Positions 12,249-24,060 of a stretch of DNA of 64,000 nt are shown here, one piece after another. A program made the position numbers and the translations under genes. Below the pieces are notes generated by a model. That model was not told the origin of the DNA, did not search any database, and worked only from the letters and a program-made list of their open reading frames with translations. The stretch is from Helichrysum umbraculigerum (Eukaryota; Streptophyta; Magnoliopsida; Asterales; Asteraceae), in contig CATIUR010000001.1 in assembly GCA_949592205.1 (NCBI GenBank), positions 3,140,001 to 3,204,000 on the forward strand, written 5' to 3'. Each line of letters begins with the position of its first letter. Position 1 is the stretch's first letter.

Positions 12249-12545
12249 ACAACAGCAACAACAACACTACTCAATCCCGCCCTCGACGGTATATGAGAGG
12301 TAATATGTGGACAGTCATAACCAGATGTTGGAGCTGAAAAATTCAACAGGAAGGGGCGGAAAAAAAATATTTTTCTTTCTTTTATTATATGTGGGCGAAA
12401 ATTCTAAAATGTCATTAATACTTTAAAAAGTTCTTTTTTACGTAATTTATAAATTATTGTGGGGCGGCTGACTACGCTGCCCCCATCCTGTCTCCACCCC
12501 TTGTCATACCCCTATCCGATGGTAGAGAGACTGGCTTTTGATTAA
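12249..12545. mobile_element. Retroelement-tail repeat split by a MITE
   Basis: The outer parts (12249-12321 and 12503-12545) read as one repeat when joined. CAACAGCAACAACAACAC and GGTATATGAGAGGTAATATG come first, then ACCCCTATCCGATGGTAGAG. This resembles a common plant SINE or RTE-type LINE 3' region. The assignment rests on recall of the general pattern and should be checked against a repeat library. Confidence 0.45.
12322..12502. mobile_element. hAT-type MITE, 181 bases
   Basis: The ends read CAGATGTTGGAGCTG and, on the opposite strand, AAGGGGTGGAGACAG, like hAT termini. The element is flanked by GTCATAAC (12314-12321) and GTCATACC (12503-12510), an 8-bp duplication with one mismatch. Removing it restores the surrounding repeat. 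It has no coding capacity. Confidence 0.65.
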
Positions 12546-12739
12546 GAAAACTTATAATTTTTAGTTATTCTTTTATATCGTTTGTAATCGTCAAAATTTT
12601 TGAAAAAATTATCATAATTTGTTTTTATTTATGGCAATAATTATAGTTATAGTTATTAAACCATAAAATATCTACAAATTAAAGTTCATTGCCAAAATAA
12701 AAAGGTTCGTATAACATATATCTTTTTGATTTTAGTATA

Positions 12740-14362
12740 GGATCATGAGGGCAGGGGTTGTTTGGAGAGAAAGGAGGGCAAGGTCCCCACCCATCCAAAA
12801 AGTGACATGTGTCACATATCAATTTTCATGTTGGTCCCTCCACTTTTAATATATTTTTAATTTCATTCCTAAATTTCTTAAATAACACTCCACCACTCTC
12901 ACCCCCCAACCACCCATTTCCACCTTCTGCCACCACCTACCGCCTGCTGCCGCCGCCCGCCGCCGCCGGATTCCGGCCAAAAAAATTTTTTTTCCTTTTT
13001 TTTAAATTTTTTTTTTAACTTTTTTACATTTTTATTTTTAAAAAATGTACTGCATATTTTTTGTTTTTATTGCAGTTTGTATATATATAATTTATAGTTT
13101 TTACTGCATATTGTTTTAACCGTTACATATAATTGAGTTGCAAATTGCATATTGAACTGTTAGCATTTTATGTTAATTATACTGCATATTGTTTATTTGA
13201 CTGCATTTTGTAACTCATGTTGTTTATCTTGTACTGCATTTTGTATTGTACATAGCATCTTTTTTTTACTGCATTTTGAATAAAATTATAATGCATATTA
13301 TTATGTTTTACTACGTTTTGTATAAAATATTAATGCATATTATTATGTTCACTGCATTTTGTATATATATTTAAGTACATATATGTGGTTTATTTTGTAC
13401 TGCATTTTGTATTATATGTATTATCATTTTATTGCATTTTATATATAACATACTGCATATTGTTCTTTTTACTGCATTTTGTGTATATAATTTTAGTAAA
13501 TATTGTTTGCTTTTTGTACTGCATTTTGTATTACATGTATTATATTTTTACTGCATTTTGAATAAAATTATAATGTACATAGTTTTTTTTACTGCATTTT
13601 GTATATATAATTTCTAGTACATATTGTTTGTTTTTAACTGCATTTTGTATAAAATTATACTACATATAATTGCTTTTACTGCATTTTAAATATATATTTT
13701 TAGTACATATTATTCGTTTGTACTGCAGTTTGTATTATACTATTTGTACTGCATTTTGATGACTGTGTATATAAAATATATAAGATACAATGTTACATAA
13801 AATACAAAATGTAGTAAAAAAGACTAACATGTATACAAAAAGAATGATGCAATAAATATATATACAAAATGAAGTTTGTGATATCACATCTTGAAAATAA
13901 GTAATAATAAATACATAAACATACACGATGCAACACATAAACTACTATATGCAGTAGTATATGAATATTTATTAATGTATATACAAAATGTAGTTAAATA
14001 ACCGCAAAATGCAATAAATTTCTGTTTCTTTTTTGTTTTAAATTAATATGCAGTGTTTTTAAGGAGGAAAAATTAGTTAAAAAAATTTTGGAAAAAAAAA
14101 AGTTGGAAAAAAAAAAAATTGGCCGGAATCCGGCGGCGGCCGACGGCAGTTGACGGCGGCGGCAGCAGGCGGCAGGTGGTGGCAGAGGGTGGGAGTAGGT
14201 GGTTGGTGGTGGTGGGGTGGAGGAGTGTTATTGAAGAAATTGAGGGAAGATATATATAATATAAGTATAGACAAGGGGTTAAAGTGAAACTTGTGTTGAA
14301 CATGTGGCAAGTGGTGATTGGTTGCTCTCCTTGCTCTCCATTTCACCTTTGCTCTTTGGTCA
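12740..14362. mobile_element. Foldback element with GC-rich arms and minisatellite core
   Basis: The left arm (about 12750-13010) and right arm (about 14080-14345) are inverted copies. Both contain GGAGAG..AAGGAG..GCAA near the end, a CCGGATTCCGGCCAA / TTGGCCGGAATCCGG block, GCCGCC-rich runs and AACACTCCACC / GGTGGAGGAGTGTT words. The interior (about 13044-14035) is AT-rich and built from ACTGCATTTTGTATATATA-like repeats. After about 13760 these appear in the opposite orientation, so the element is close to symmetric about its middle. The proline-rich and glycine-rich open frames over the arms are by-products. No transposase is present, and the superfamily (possibly Mutator foldback) is uncertain. 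Confidence 0.7.
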
Positions 14363-14776
14363 CCTAATTTTGCTTAATACATTTTACAGCAATATAAGAT
14401 TTAGTTTAAGGCTAAATCCTATATATTCAAAAAAAAAAATATAGGATTTTACAATATGGGGAGTTTTGGCCTCCTCCTTTATTGGTTGGATGGTTTTTTT
14501 TAAACATTTGCTTTTCGTTAAATGTAGGATCTTACAATAGACTGATGACAAAAAATGACAATTTAGGGGTGTAAAAGTTTATGATTTCGCAACGCTCCTT
14601 AGTTCCGCAACAAAAATATAATATAATTAAGGTTGAGTTTCTCTTGTTGATGGCAATTACAAAGAGTATGAATATGACTATATATCTGATGAAATGAAAG
14701 TGAGTATTGCTTAAGGAATCATCTTAATCTTAATATTTTTTACATATAAAGAGTTTTACATATAATAGAAAAATTC
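14363..14776. other. AT-rich spacer, no gene recognised
   Basis: This spacer lies between the foldback element and the LINE remnant. It contains a short inverted pair around AAATCCTATAT and ATATAGGATTT but no recognisable gene. Confidence 0.4.
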
Positions 14777-16032
14777 TTGAAAAGATTGTGTCTTCGGAAA
14801 GCAAGAAACAAATCTTATGGTGGTTGCTTAACTTTACTAAAAACCGTCCTTGGAAGTCTCGGTACATACTTGTTCTCCATTTTTAAAGCTCCTACCAAAG
14901 TTTTGCATGAACTAGAATCTTTAAGGAGAAACTTCTTTTGGGGCGGGTGTTCAAAAAATAGAAAAATGACTTGCATTGAATGGAACAAGGTGCTTTCCCC
15001 TGGCAGATGTGAAGGTCTTGGCATTGGAAGTTTATTAGCATGCAACATAGCTATCAAAATGGTGGTGGAGGTTTCGTGTAGAACCAAATGCATTATGGTG
15101 TAAGCTAATTAAATCCATTTACGGGGAAAAAGGTGGTCTTTGTCCTAATTTTCGCACAAGTAGTATGTCGGGGATATGGAGACAAGTTATCAAATTGAGA
15201 GAAGTTCTTGGTAAATATTGTATCAACATTAACTATTTGTTTAAAAATCAAATTGGAAATGGTGAACAATCCATGCTCTGGAAGGAAATTTGGGTGGGAG
15301 GTGCCACCTTGGAACATTGGTTCCCATGTTTATTTGCATTAAAAAATCATCCAAATTGTTACATTGCGGATAGATTTATTTTCAACATGGTAGGTGGATA
15401 CCAAGATGGGATTTGTGTAGGACCATCAGAACTGGACTCGAAAACGAGCAATTTCAACAGTTACACGAATTGGTTGCTCATACGACTCTTAATGATGCAA
15501 CTGACTAGTGGGTATGTGTCTTGGATGACTCGAAACTTTTTACGGTAAAAGCGACGAGTTGTCTCATTGAATGACACTCTCTTCCTTCTGATACACATAT
15601 CGTTCGGTGGAATCCAATCCGTTGGTTCCAAAAAAGTTTAATATATACTTTGTCATGGCGAGTGGCATGTGACCGGTTACCTACACACGTCAACCTGGAC
15701 AAACGCGGGATAGATTTGCACTCAACACGATGTCCTATTTGTGATGATGATCAAGAGTCGGCAACACATATCTTCATTGAGTGCAAAGAAGCTCGTTAGT
15801 TATGGAGTGCACTGTCGAAATGGTAGAATATACATCTCAACGCATGTAATTCTCTTGGTTCACTATCATCCTTTACTAATCAATCCACCGAAGATGCTGA
15901 AAACAAAAGAATCCTTTTTGGGGTCATCCAATTAATCTGCTATTTGGGTTTTGTGGTGCTATCGAAACAAAGTTACTTTCAATCAAAGACAACTTAGGAG
16001 TGATACCAATAGTGATGACGTAAAATTACTAT
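14777..16032 (+). pseudogene. 5'-truncated LINE (LINE-A): reverse transcriptase C-terminus and zf-RVT
   Basis: Translation gives the conserved end of a plant L1-type reverse transcriptase (LTLLKTVLGSLGTYLFSIF, RRNFFWGG, GLGIGSLLA). At about 15655-15800 comes a zinc-binding zf-RVT region (LPTHVNLDKRGIDLHSTRCP, then ICDDD and HIFIECKEA). Frameshifts and stops separate the pieces, so it is dead. The reading ends with DDVKLLFFW and is cut by insertion of a second LINE. The rest of LINE-A resumes at 23861 after that insertion. It was the oldest host of the nest that follows. Confidence 0.85.
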
Positions 16033-16639
16033 TTTTTTGGTAAGGCAACTTTTTATTAAAACCATAAAAAAAAAAAAAAACAACCTCATTTACAGTATAC
16101 AATTAAACAACTGACGATGTTCTACAAGATGCAGACACCATCACCCAAACTAGAAATAAAATAATTGCACTAGAAGACATAAACAAACCATAAGCAAATT
16201 GGGGACCAATATGCCTCAAAAAACAAAACATAAGTTCCCCACTACTAACACTTTTTTGACCAATTAAAAGATCACCTGCAATTCCATCACTCAATCCCGT
16301 AGTTCACATGCCTGCTTCTCAAGCTAAAGTTGTTATAAGACTCCTCCCAATAGTGACTAACTACTGACTGGTCACTTAGTGCCACATCTGCATCACATCA
16401 GCTTTTTTCAAAACTGACATAAACTGACATTTCACTCCCTACAGTAACATCACTTTCTCTTTTTTTCAAGGCCTCACACACTAATTTCTTAATTTATTTA
16501 ATACACAAACTTAAATAAAACATTTTCATTATAAATAAAAAACATTACATTGATATAAAATAAAAGAGTACAATTCCTAAAAAAAAAAAAAAACATTTAT
16601 TGAAAATTAAAACATTTATTAAAAAGAAAATACAAGTAG

Positions 16640-19600
16640 CTAACGCGTTCGGAAATTTGGTGGGAGACCCGCAATGTGTTCGATGAGAGCTTCGCGAAGT
16701 CGATGATGCACGGCACGGTCACGTAATTTCTTATCTATATGTATGTTTGTTGCAACTCTTTCTTCCCACGATCGTTGAGGCATATTATCCGGGTTTGCCA
16801 GATAGTTTTCCTCATTCGAACACATATTACGTCCATTGTCTTCGGTTACCATGTTGTGTAAAATTACACAACAATACATGATTCGACGTATTTTGTTGAC
16901 GCTATACGGTCTAGCAGGGTTTTTGATTATTTGCCAACGGCCTTGAAGTATTCCGAATGCCCGTTCGACATCTTTCCTTGCAGATTCTTGGTATCTCTTG
17001 AACCTTCTCTCAGCTTCTGATATCAGATACTTACATGTCTTCACAATTGTCTCCCATTCTGGATATATTCTGTAACACCCCCAAATTTACTGTTTCGCGG
17101 AAGCACGAATTGGGTGTTACTAATCAATATACAAAGCACATAAGATATAATGAACGACCACTATATGCGTCGTTTTACATTGTATTGATAAAACCAAAAG
17201 TTTACATCAAAATATTGTTTAACATTAGCTCGGTTTGAAGTTGAGAGATTTAAGTACATAATTAATCTATACAAAATATAATAATGCAGCTAAATCTCTG
17301 ATTGTATGAATGCTGACTCGAGCTAATGATTCCTGCTTGGGCAGTCCAACCTACTGCTGTGTACCTGTGATACATGCTAAAATGGGTCAGCGAAACGCTG
17401 GTGAGCTCACAGGTTTGTATGTCAACACATATTTGTATGAACCGCAAGATTTATAATTGAATTTAAAATGCAATTAAGCAAAATAATAGTTATACAGCCA
17501 TGAGCACATAGTCTGAGCTTAACTTGAGTGTCAGGTCCAATTAAGGAAACCCAACTGAGGTGCCTCCTACGAGTGCCTAATCTACACTCGTCCGTTTGAC
17601 CAGTTAGTGCGTGCTAACCCGGACGAGGATTGTCAATCCTATATGATATCATATACTAACATTCACGCTACAGATGTATTACCAGACTATGCTATGGGGG
17701 GCTTTAGTGATTAGTTGAAAACAACTCATGTAGTATTTGCTTGATTTGTACTTGCGTTCAACATGTAAATAAAACGAGCAATGTAATCACACCCCTGATT
17801 GAAAAACAGTAAAATAGGGGCCATGAGACTCACCTGAGCCTTGAGTGTTTATCGAAATAAACTTGAATTGATTAGCTTGAGAATTGATGTCCGAATACTT
17901 ATAACCTGAGTGTGTCCACGACACGTGATGGTTATTAATTGTACAAGTATCTCGAAAGACTACCTTTGTAATTGTTTGTTTATCTATGATGTCCAAATTA
18001 CCCCGATTTGGTTGATTGACTTGTCCAAATTACTAAGATTTGGTTGATTGATTTGAGTATTTGAAAACGTGTACGGCCCGTTGGTGATTGTTTGCGTTAA
18101 TAATTTCAATACTATTATTTTGATCTCGAAGTGCGACGTTTGAAAAGTATATTCCAATGTGTTTGTAAGGTCGTATCGTATAAAGGTTTGAAGTCGGTTA
18201 CGTTTGGCACTTGGTGTGAAATGTATTTACAAACTCTAAGTCACGGGGGTTCGGGGGCAGCGCCCCTGGTTAGCGGGGTTCCAGGGGTGGCAATCTCTGG
18301 CGGGGTCCAAGGGGCTGGCCCCTGGTTGGGGTCGAGATGCCATGTCAGCTCGAAAAATTTTTATTTCTACTATATTGCTTTGGTGAAAAACGCATCTGGG
18401 ATTTGAATTTGGATAAAATCAAATGATAAATTTCAGTCCTCGATACTTAGTAAAATCTGAGTTTTCTAGGTTCTGTCATCTGCGACATTGTATGCGACGT
18501 AGGTTGTTACGTCGCAGTTCATGACTGCGACATTGATCGTAGCGTCGCTAAGTGCGCCATTCGCAATTTAATGCGACATTAGGTGTTACGTCGCTATATG
18601 CGACGTTGGATGGTTTGCGACGTAAGGCTCTACGTCGTTATATGCGACATTCGGAAATTAGTGCGACTTTGAGGTCAATGTCGCTATATGCGACGTTGTG
18701 AGGTATTAACGACGTTAAGGCTAATGTCGCTATATGCGACGTCGCAATTTTAATGCGACTTTGTGACTGATGTCGCACCATGCGACATCACGAGAGGTTT
18801 TGCGACGTTGTAGCTGACGTCGCAAAAATCTGGGTCCAAAAGCGACGTTACGGACTGATGGCCGGAGTTTGTGTCGAAAACGAGTTTTTCGGTTTCCGTT
18901 TGGTCCAAAACTTTTACCTAACCCATATATGGACATTATACACTTAAACAAACCGCAAACAAGTAAAAATAATTGAAAACGGAGAGTTTCGGGTTTTTGT
19001 CGGAAACTTACGCGGTGTCGAAATGAAATTCCGGAAAGATGAAGTTGTAGATCGTTGCGTGGTGGTCGTTATTCCCTAATTAGATTTGCGATTTGAGGTC
19101 GTCTTGTGATGTAATTTGATGATTTTTGATGATGGTGGTGGATGGTTGTTTTGAGAGAAAATGAAAAGGAGAGAGAGGAGTGAAAGATGGTGATGATGTT
19201 GAAATGAGAAAGTGGGGAGGGGGAATGGGGTTTGGTGAAAGCCCCATTTTTCCAGTCCCCGTCCCGTGCTCCGTGCGGTGTTCGTTTTCCCGATTATTTA
19301 AACGTTTAGTTAATATTAGTTACTTTTAAATATACGTTTTAAAATGCGAATAAATTCCCGATAATTTGGTTGAAGTATTTTTATCAAAATACTTTATGTT
19401 GTAGTTATAAATTATAACTTAAACTCGTTTTATTTTATCGCGCGTGTTTATATTTTAATCAAGTAAATAAATTGTTATTTATACGATACGGTTTAAACTG
19501 AAATATTATAAAAATAATATTCTTGAGATATAATAGTTTCATTAAATAATGTTATGTTATTAAATTAAATTGTTCTCCAACGTCCGTATTTAATTGAACC

Positions 19601-20664
19601 GAATTACATTCTATTTGAAACTTGTACGATTTAAACAAATCGCATAATACTTGTATATATTCAACAATATATATATATTGATTGATACATTAATTAGCCT
19701 AACCCAAAACTAATTACATGTATTAACAGTTGATTAGGTACTAATCACTAGTCCTAATTTGACGGGTGTCACATATTCCATCGCTGAGATAATACCCTTT
19801 GTTGAATTGTTGACCTGAAATAGTAAACACAACTTCAGGAGCTCTATCTTGTAGTAAGTCTTGGAATAAATCAAATTCATTAAGAACGTTGAGGTCGTTG
19901 CTCGATCCCGCCGGTCCAAAGAAAGCATGCCAAATCCACGTGTCGTACGAGGCAACGGCTTCAAGCATTATTGTTGGATGGCCGTGATCACCTCGAGTGT
20001 ATTGACCTTGCCATGCCACTGGGCAATTTCTCCAAGCCCAGTGCATGCAATCGATACTTCCAAGCATACCCGGAAAACCATGTAACTCCGCATGACGTTG
20101 ATGCAAACGTTGCACGTCTTGGAGTGTTGGTCTTTTTAAATACTCAGTTGAATATAGATGAAAAATACATTTACAAAAGTTGTCCAAACAATCGTACGAT
20201 GTTTGTTGACCCATATGTAAGTATTCATCAAATGCGTCGGCGGCACAACCGTATGCCAATTGCCGTAATGTTGACGTGACTTTTTGGAAAACATTAAATC
20301 CGAGTTTTCCGGTTGCGTCTCGACCTTGATGAAAAAAAGCAAAGTAAGTGGGTAGCGGAAGGTGAGAGTACGATAATATACCTTGACATATACGGATAAA
20401 CAATGGGCGACTCATTCGAAAGCGACGACGAAAATAATCAAGTGGGAATGTCGGGTTCTCGGCAAAGTAGTCTTGATATAAGCGTTGTCTGGCACCCTCA
20501 CGATCTCTAGTTAAATAATGTCTTTCTCGTGGAATATGAAATTCGATATCCTCGTCCGAATCGGATGACGAATCTTCTTGATCGAGACGATTTAACCTAG
20601 CGATCGGATCGTATATTGCAAGGACGGTATTAACATCGTCTTTATCGGAATCGGATGACGACAT
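16640..20664 (-). pseudogene. Harbinger transposase, split by a solo LTR
   Basis: The N-terminal and middle part is at 20664-19774 and the C-terminal part at 17070-16640. The reading frame resumes on the far side of the LTR insertion (YYLSDG, then IYPEWETIVKTCKYL), giving about 440 residues. All three catalytic acidic positions of the DDE nuclease can be located: the D in GSIDCMHWAW, the D in SSNDLNVL, and the E in KDVERAFGILQGRW. The acidic, serine-rich N-terminus is typical of plant HARBI1/ALP1-like proteins. Apart from the insertion I see no stop codon, so the gene was intact when the LTR element landed. The plus-strand open frame at 19971-20279 is a shadow. Confidence 0.85.
17071..19773 (-). 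mobile_element. Solo LTR, family B (minus orientation), 2703 bases
   Basis: It runs from TGTAACACCCCCAAATTTAC to GACGGGTGTCACA, with TGT..ACA termini. It is flanked by the perfect 5-bp duplication TATTC (17066-17070 and 19774-19778) inside the Harbinger transposase. No internal region, primer site or polypurine tract is present, so it is a recombination-derived solo LTR. It contains a cluster of GCGACGT/ACGTCGC hairpins (18478-18830) and a GC-rich CCAAGGGG-type block (18241-18340). It belongs to the same family as the solo LTR at 21047 and is related to the gypsy LTRs at 36084 and 44090. Confidence 0.9.
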
Positions 20665-21046
20665 TTTAAATTTAGAGTGTTTTTTTAAAAGTGTTTCAAA
20701 AATGTGTTTGAAAGTGTGTATATATTGTGGGTGAAATGATTGTTGGATTGTATATGAAATGGGTTTAGGAAGGATATATATAGTGTATGAAAAAGGGTGA
20801 GAAAAAAAAAAATTTAAACCGTTAACTTCAAACGGTTATATTTTTTTTTAATTTTTTTTTATTACCGTTGTACACACAAAAAAAAATGAAAAAAGAATAA
20901 TCCACCGAAGTGGGACCCGCACGAACACCTCTCCCGTCGCCAAATCGATGGAGCCAATTGACGCCGGCCTACCGACGGACCGTGCCTATGGCGTCGGTTC
21001 CGTCGGTTTGGCACTGACGCAGACTGACGTTACCATAGGGAGGGGT

Positions 21047-23659
21047 TGTGACACCCGTCAAATTAGGACTAGTAATTAGTGCGTAATCAAGTTTTAATAC
21101 ATGTAATTAGTTCTGTGTTAGGCTAATTAGTGTATCAACTAATATATATTTTTGAATATATATATATACAAGTATACGATTTGATTAAATCGTACAAGTT
21201 TCAAATCGAATGTAATTCGGTTCCGGTAAATACGGACGTTGGTGAACAATTTTATTAAATAATACAATATTATTTAATAACACAATTATATCCAAAATAT
21301 TATTTTTATAATATTTCGTATTCATTTCGTGTCGTACAAATAACGTCTACGCGATTAAAATATTAAGCGCGAAAACAAAACAAAACAAATTAAAGTTATA
21401 TTTCATAACGCAACCATTAAGTATTTGGTAAAATACTTCAACAAAAATAGAGGGAAATTATTCGTATTTTGAAATGTATAAATAAATACTTAACGTTTTA
21501 ACGATTGAGAAAACGAACACCACACGAAGCGCAAACCCGAGGAACAAGTTTGGGACACACCCACATGGGGTGGGCCCCACGAAAAATCTGCCAAAAGGGG
21601 TGAGGCCACCACCTCCCCACCCCATTTTCACTTTATCACTCTCTCTCTCTTTCTCCATTTTCTCTCAAAAACCTTCAAACCACCACCACACCAAATCATC
21701 CAATTACACCTCAAACAAACTCAAATCGTCAAAATAACTGAAGAAAAGAAATCACCAGGCAACGATCTACAATCCTATCTTTTCGGATTTTCATTCCGAC
21801 ACTTTGTAAGTTTTCCGACAAAAGTCGAAACCTCTGGTTGTAGCTTATTTTTACATATTTGTGGTTTATTCAAGTGTATATACGTCCATTACACAAGGGA
21901 AAACACGATTTTATAGCTTAAAAATGAGTTATATTTGAGTTTTGGGTTGGAAAATATCATCAGTCGCTGGGTTCTTGGCTGATGTTCATCTTTACGACAC
22001 AAGCCTTGTGTCGCATCTTGTGTCGTATAAAAACCTCTGTGTCGTATTTTGTGTCGTAAAAACTCAGTTATGTCGGACCTTTTGCGACACAATGTTATGT
22101 CGCACCTTATGTCGCAAATTCCATGCGACAAAAACACTATGTCGCTGTAAAATCAGCATCGTACGCTTATGCGACACAACCCTTGTGTCGCTATGTTCGT
22201 TGTGTCGCACTTCTATGCGACACAACCATTGTGTCGCATGACAAATTTTTATGTCGCATCTTGTGTCGCATAAAACAGAATGTTGAAAACTCGGATTTTT
22301 ACTAAGTGTCGAGACCTGGAATTTGTCACTTGATTTTACCTAAATTCAAATCCTAGATGCGTTTTTCACCAAAGCAATATAGACCCCAACCAGAGGCTCT
22401 GCCCCTTGGACCCCGCCAGGGGCTGCCGCCCCTTGGACCCCGCTACTAGGGGCGCTGCCCCCGGACCCCCGTACTTAGATTCCGTAAGCACATTTCTCAC
22501 CAAGTGTCAAACTTGTACAACTTCAAAACGCTTATACGATACAACTTTTCAAACATAATGGAATTTGCTTTTCAAGTATAACACTTCGAAATCAATGTGA
22601 TAACATCAAGACTATTATTACAATTAATCACCAATGGGCCGTACACGTTTTCAAACATACAATTCAATCAACCAAATCGTAGTAATTTGGACAAGTCAAT
22701 CAACCAAATCGGGGTAATTTGGACAAACAACTACAAAGGTAGCCTTTCGAGATGCCTGATCAATTAATAACCATCGCGTGTCATGGACACCTTCAGGTTA
22801 CGAGTCTTCGGACAACACTTCAAGGCAAGTCAATTCAAGTTGTTAATTCAAACTTTCAAGACCCAGGTGAGTCTCATGGCCCCTATTTTACTGCTTTTCA
22901 ATCAGGGGTGTGATATTATTGCTCGTTTTGTTTTACAAGTTGAACGCAAGTACAAATCAAATCAAATTCTACATGAGTTTCAAGCTAATCAATTTAAAGC
23001 CCTCCATAGCATAGTCTGGTAATACGTAGTAGCGTGAATGTTAGTATATGATATCATATATGATTGACAATCCTCGTCCGGGTTAGCACGCACTAACTGG
23101 TCAAACGGACGTATTAGCATTTGGGAAGACGAGTGTGGATTAGGCACTCGTGGGAGGCATTTCCTTAAGTTAGGTTTCCTTAAGTGGGCCTGACAACTCA
23201 AGTTAAGCTCAGACTATGTGCTCATGGCTGTATAACTTTTATTTTGCTTAATTGCATTTTAAATTCAATTATTAAATCTTGCGGCTCATACAAACATATG
23301 TGTTGACATACAAACCTGTGAGCTCACCAGCGTTTCGCTGACCAATTTTAGCATGTATCACAGGTGACCAGCAGTAGGTTGGACTGCTCAAGTAAGTATC
23401 AATTAGCTCGAGTCATCATGCAAACAATCAGAGATTTAGCTGCATTATTATATTTTGTATAGATTAATTATGTACTTAAATCTCTCAATTTCAACCGAGC
23501 TAATGTAAACAATATTTTTGATGTAAACTTTTGGTTTTATCAATACAAATGTAAAACGACGCATATAGTGGTCGTTCATTATATATCTTTGTGCTGTGAT
23601 TATTGATTCGTAACACCCAAATCGTGCTTCCGCTAAACAATAAATTTGGGGGTGTTACA
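21047..23659 (+). mobile_element. Solo LTR, family B (plus orientation), 2613 bases
   Basis: It runs from TGTGACACCCGTCAAATTAG to AAATTTGGGGGTGTTACA. It is flanked by the perfect 5-bp duplication GGGGT (21042-21046 and 23660-23664), which lies in the Harbinger right terminus. A cluster of GCGACACAA/TTGTGTCGC hairpins lies at 21990-22275, directly followed by a GC-rich hairpin block at 22384-22472. With the solo LTR at 17071 it forms a long inverted repeat. Each copy has its own target duplication, so they arrived separately. Confidence 0.9.
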
Positions 23660-23860
23660 GGGGTCCAATAGTATTACTCTGTATCACCCACCCTGTATAC
23701 AAGAGAACAAGCATTGACCATTTAACCATATAATTTTTGCAAGCCTTTTTCGAATCTACAAACCAATCCACCCATGAAGTGATCGCATCCTTTTTCCTAT
23801 GAGATACCCAAAAATATGATAATACTTGAACTTCGTCGCACACTTTCAATGAAGTCATCG

Positions 23861-24060
23861 GACGTAAAATTACTATCATATACTTGGATAGCTAGGAGGA
23901 ATAGAAAACTTAATCTTAGTTGGATAGATTGGATTTGTAACCCTCGGTATGGTCAAACACAAAATTTGTAATCTCTGTTATTTTTAGCCTCTAGCATCTT
24001 GCTAGTGTGCTATTTCGAATGATAAGTATGCTCTTAAGAAGAGAGAGAGAGAGAGAGTTT
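23861..24060 (+). pseudogene. 3' remainder of LINE-A
   Basis: Reading resumes with DVKLLSYTWIARRNRKLNLS and then WIDWICNP, the C-terminal motif of plant L1-type LINEs. A 3' untranslated stretch with 'TTTTTAGCCTCTAGCATC' follows. It ends in a GA-rich run (24041-24057) rather than a clean poly(A). It completes the element begun at 14777. Confidence 0.75.

Larger units (their letters stand above)
16339..23665 (-). mobile_element. PIF/Harbinger transposon inserted in LINE-B
   Basis: The ends are GACTCCTCCCAATAGTGAC (16339) and, on the other strand, GACCCCTCCCTATGGTAAC (ending at 23665), so there are inverted termini. The 3-base flanks are TAA on the left and CAA on the right, consistent with the Harbinger TAA/TTA target preference with one change. 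Removing the two solo LTRs and their 5-base duplications leaves an element of about 2.0 kb. It carries one transposase gene. The second, Myb-like ORF usual for autonomous plant Harbingers is not seen. Confidence 0.8.
16033..23860 (-). mobile_element. 5'-truncated minus-strand LINE (LINE-B) inserted in LINE-A
   Basis: It is bounded by a perfect 16-base target duplication, gacgtaaaattactat, at 16017-16032 and 23861-23876. The left edge, read on the minus strand, ends GGTTTTAATAAAAAGTTGCC followed by an A run, a typical plant LINE 3' tail. The right edge encodes, on the minus strand, a LINE C-terminus (VCDEVQVLSYFWVS, ITSWVDWF). LINE-B's own sequence is only 16033-16338 and 23666-23860. Everything between is a later Harbinger insertion with its own passengers. 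Confidence 0.8.

Noticed and set aside
19971..20279. Plus-strand open frame over the Harbinger transposase
   Set aside because: It is antisense to a clear transposase with catalytic motifs.
17071..23659. The two solo LTRs as the two ends of one retrotransposon
   Set aside because: They are in opposite orientation. Each has its own perfect 5-bp target duplication (TATTC, GGGGT), and the sequence between them is Harbinger, not LTR-element interior.
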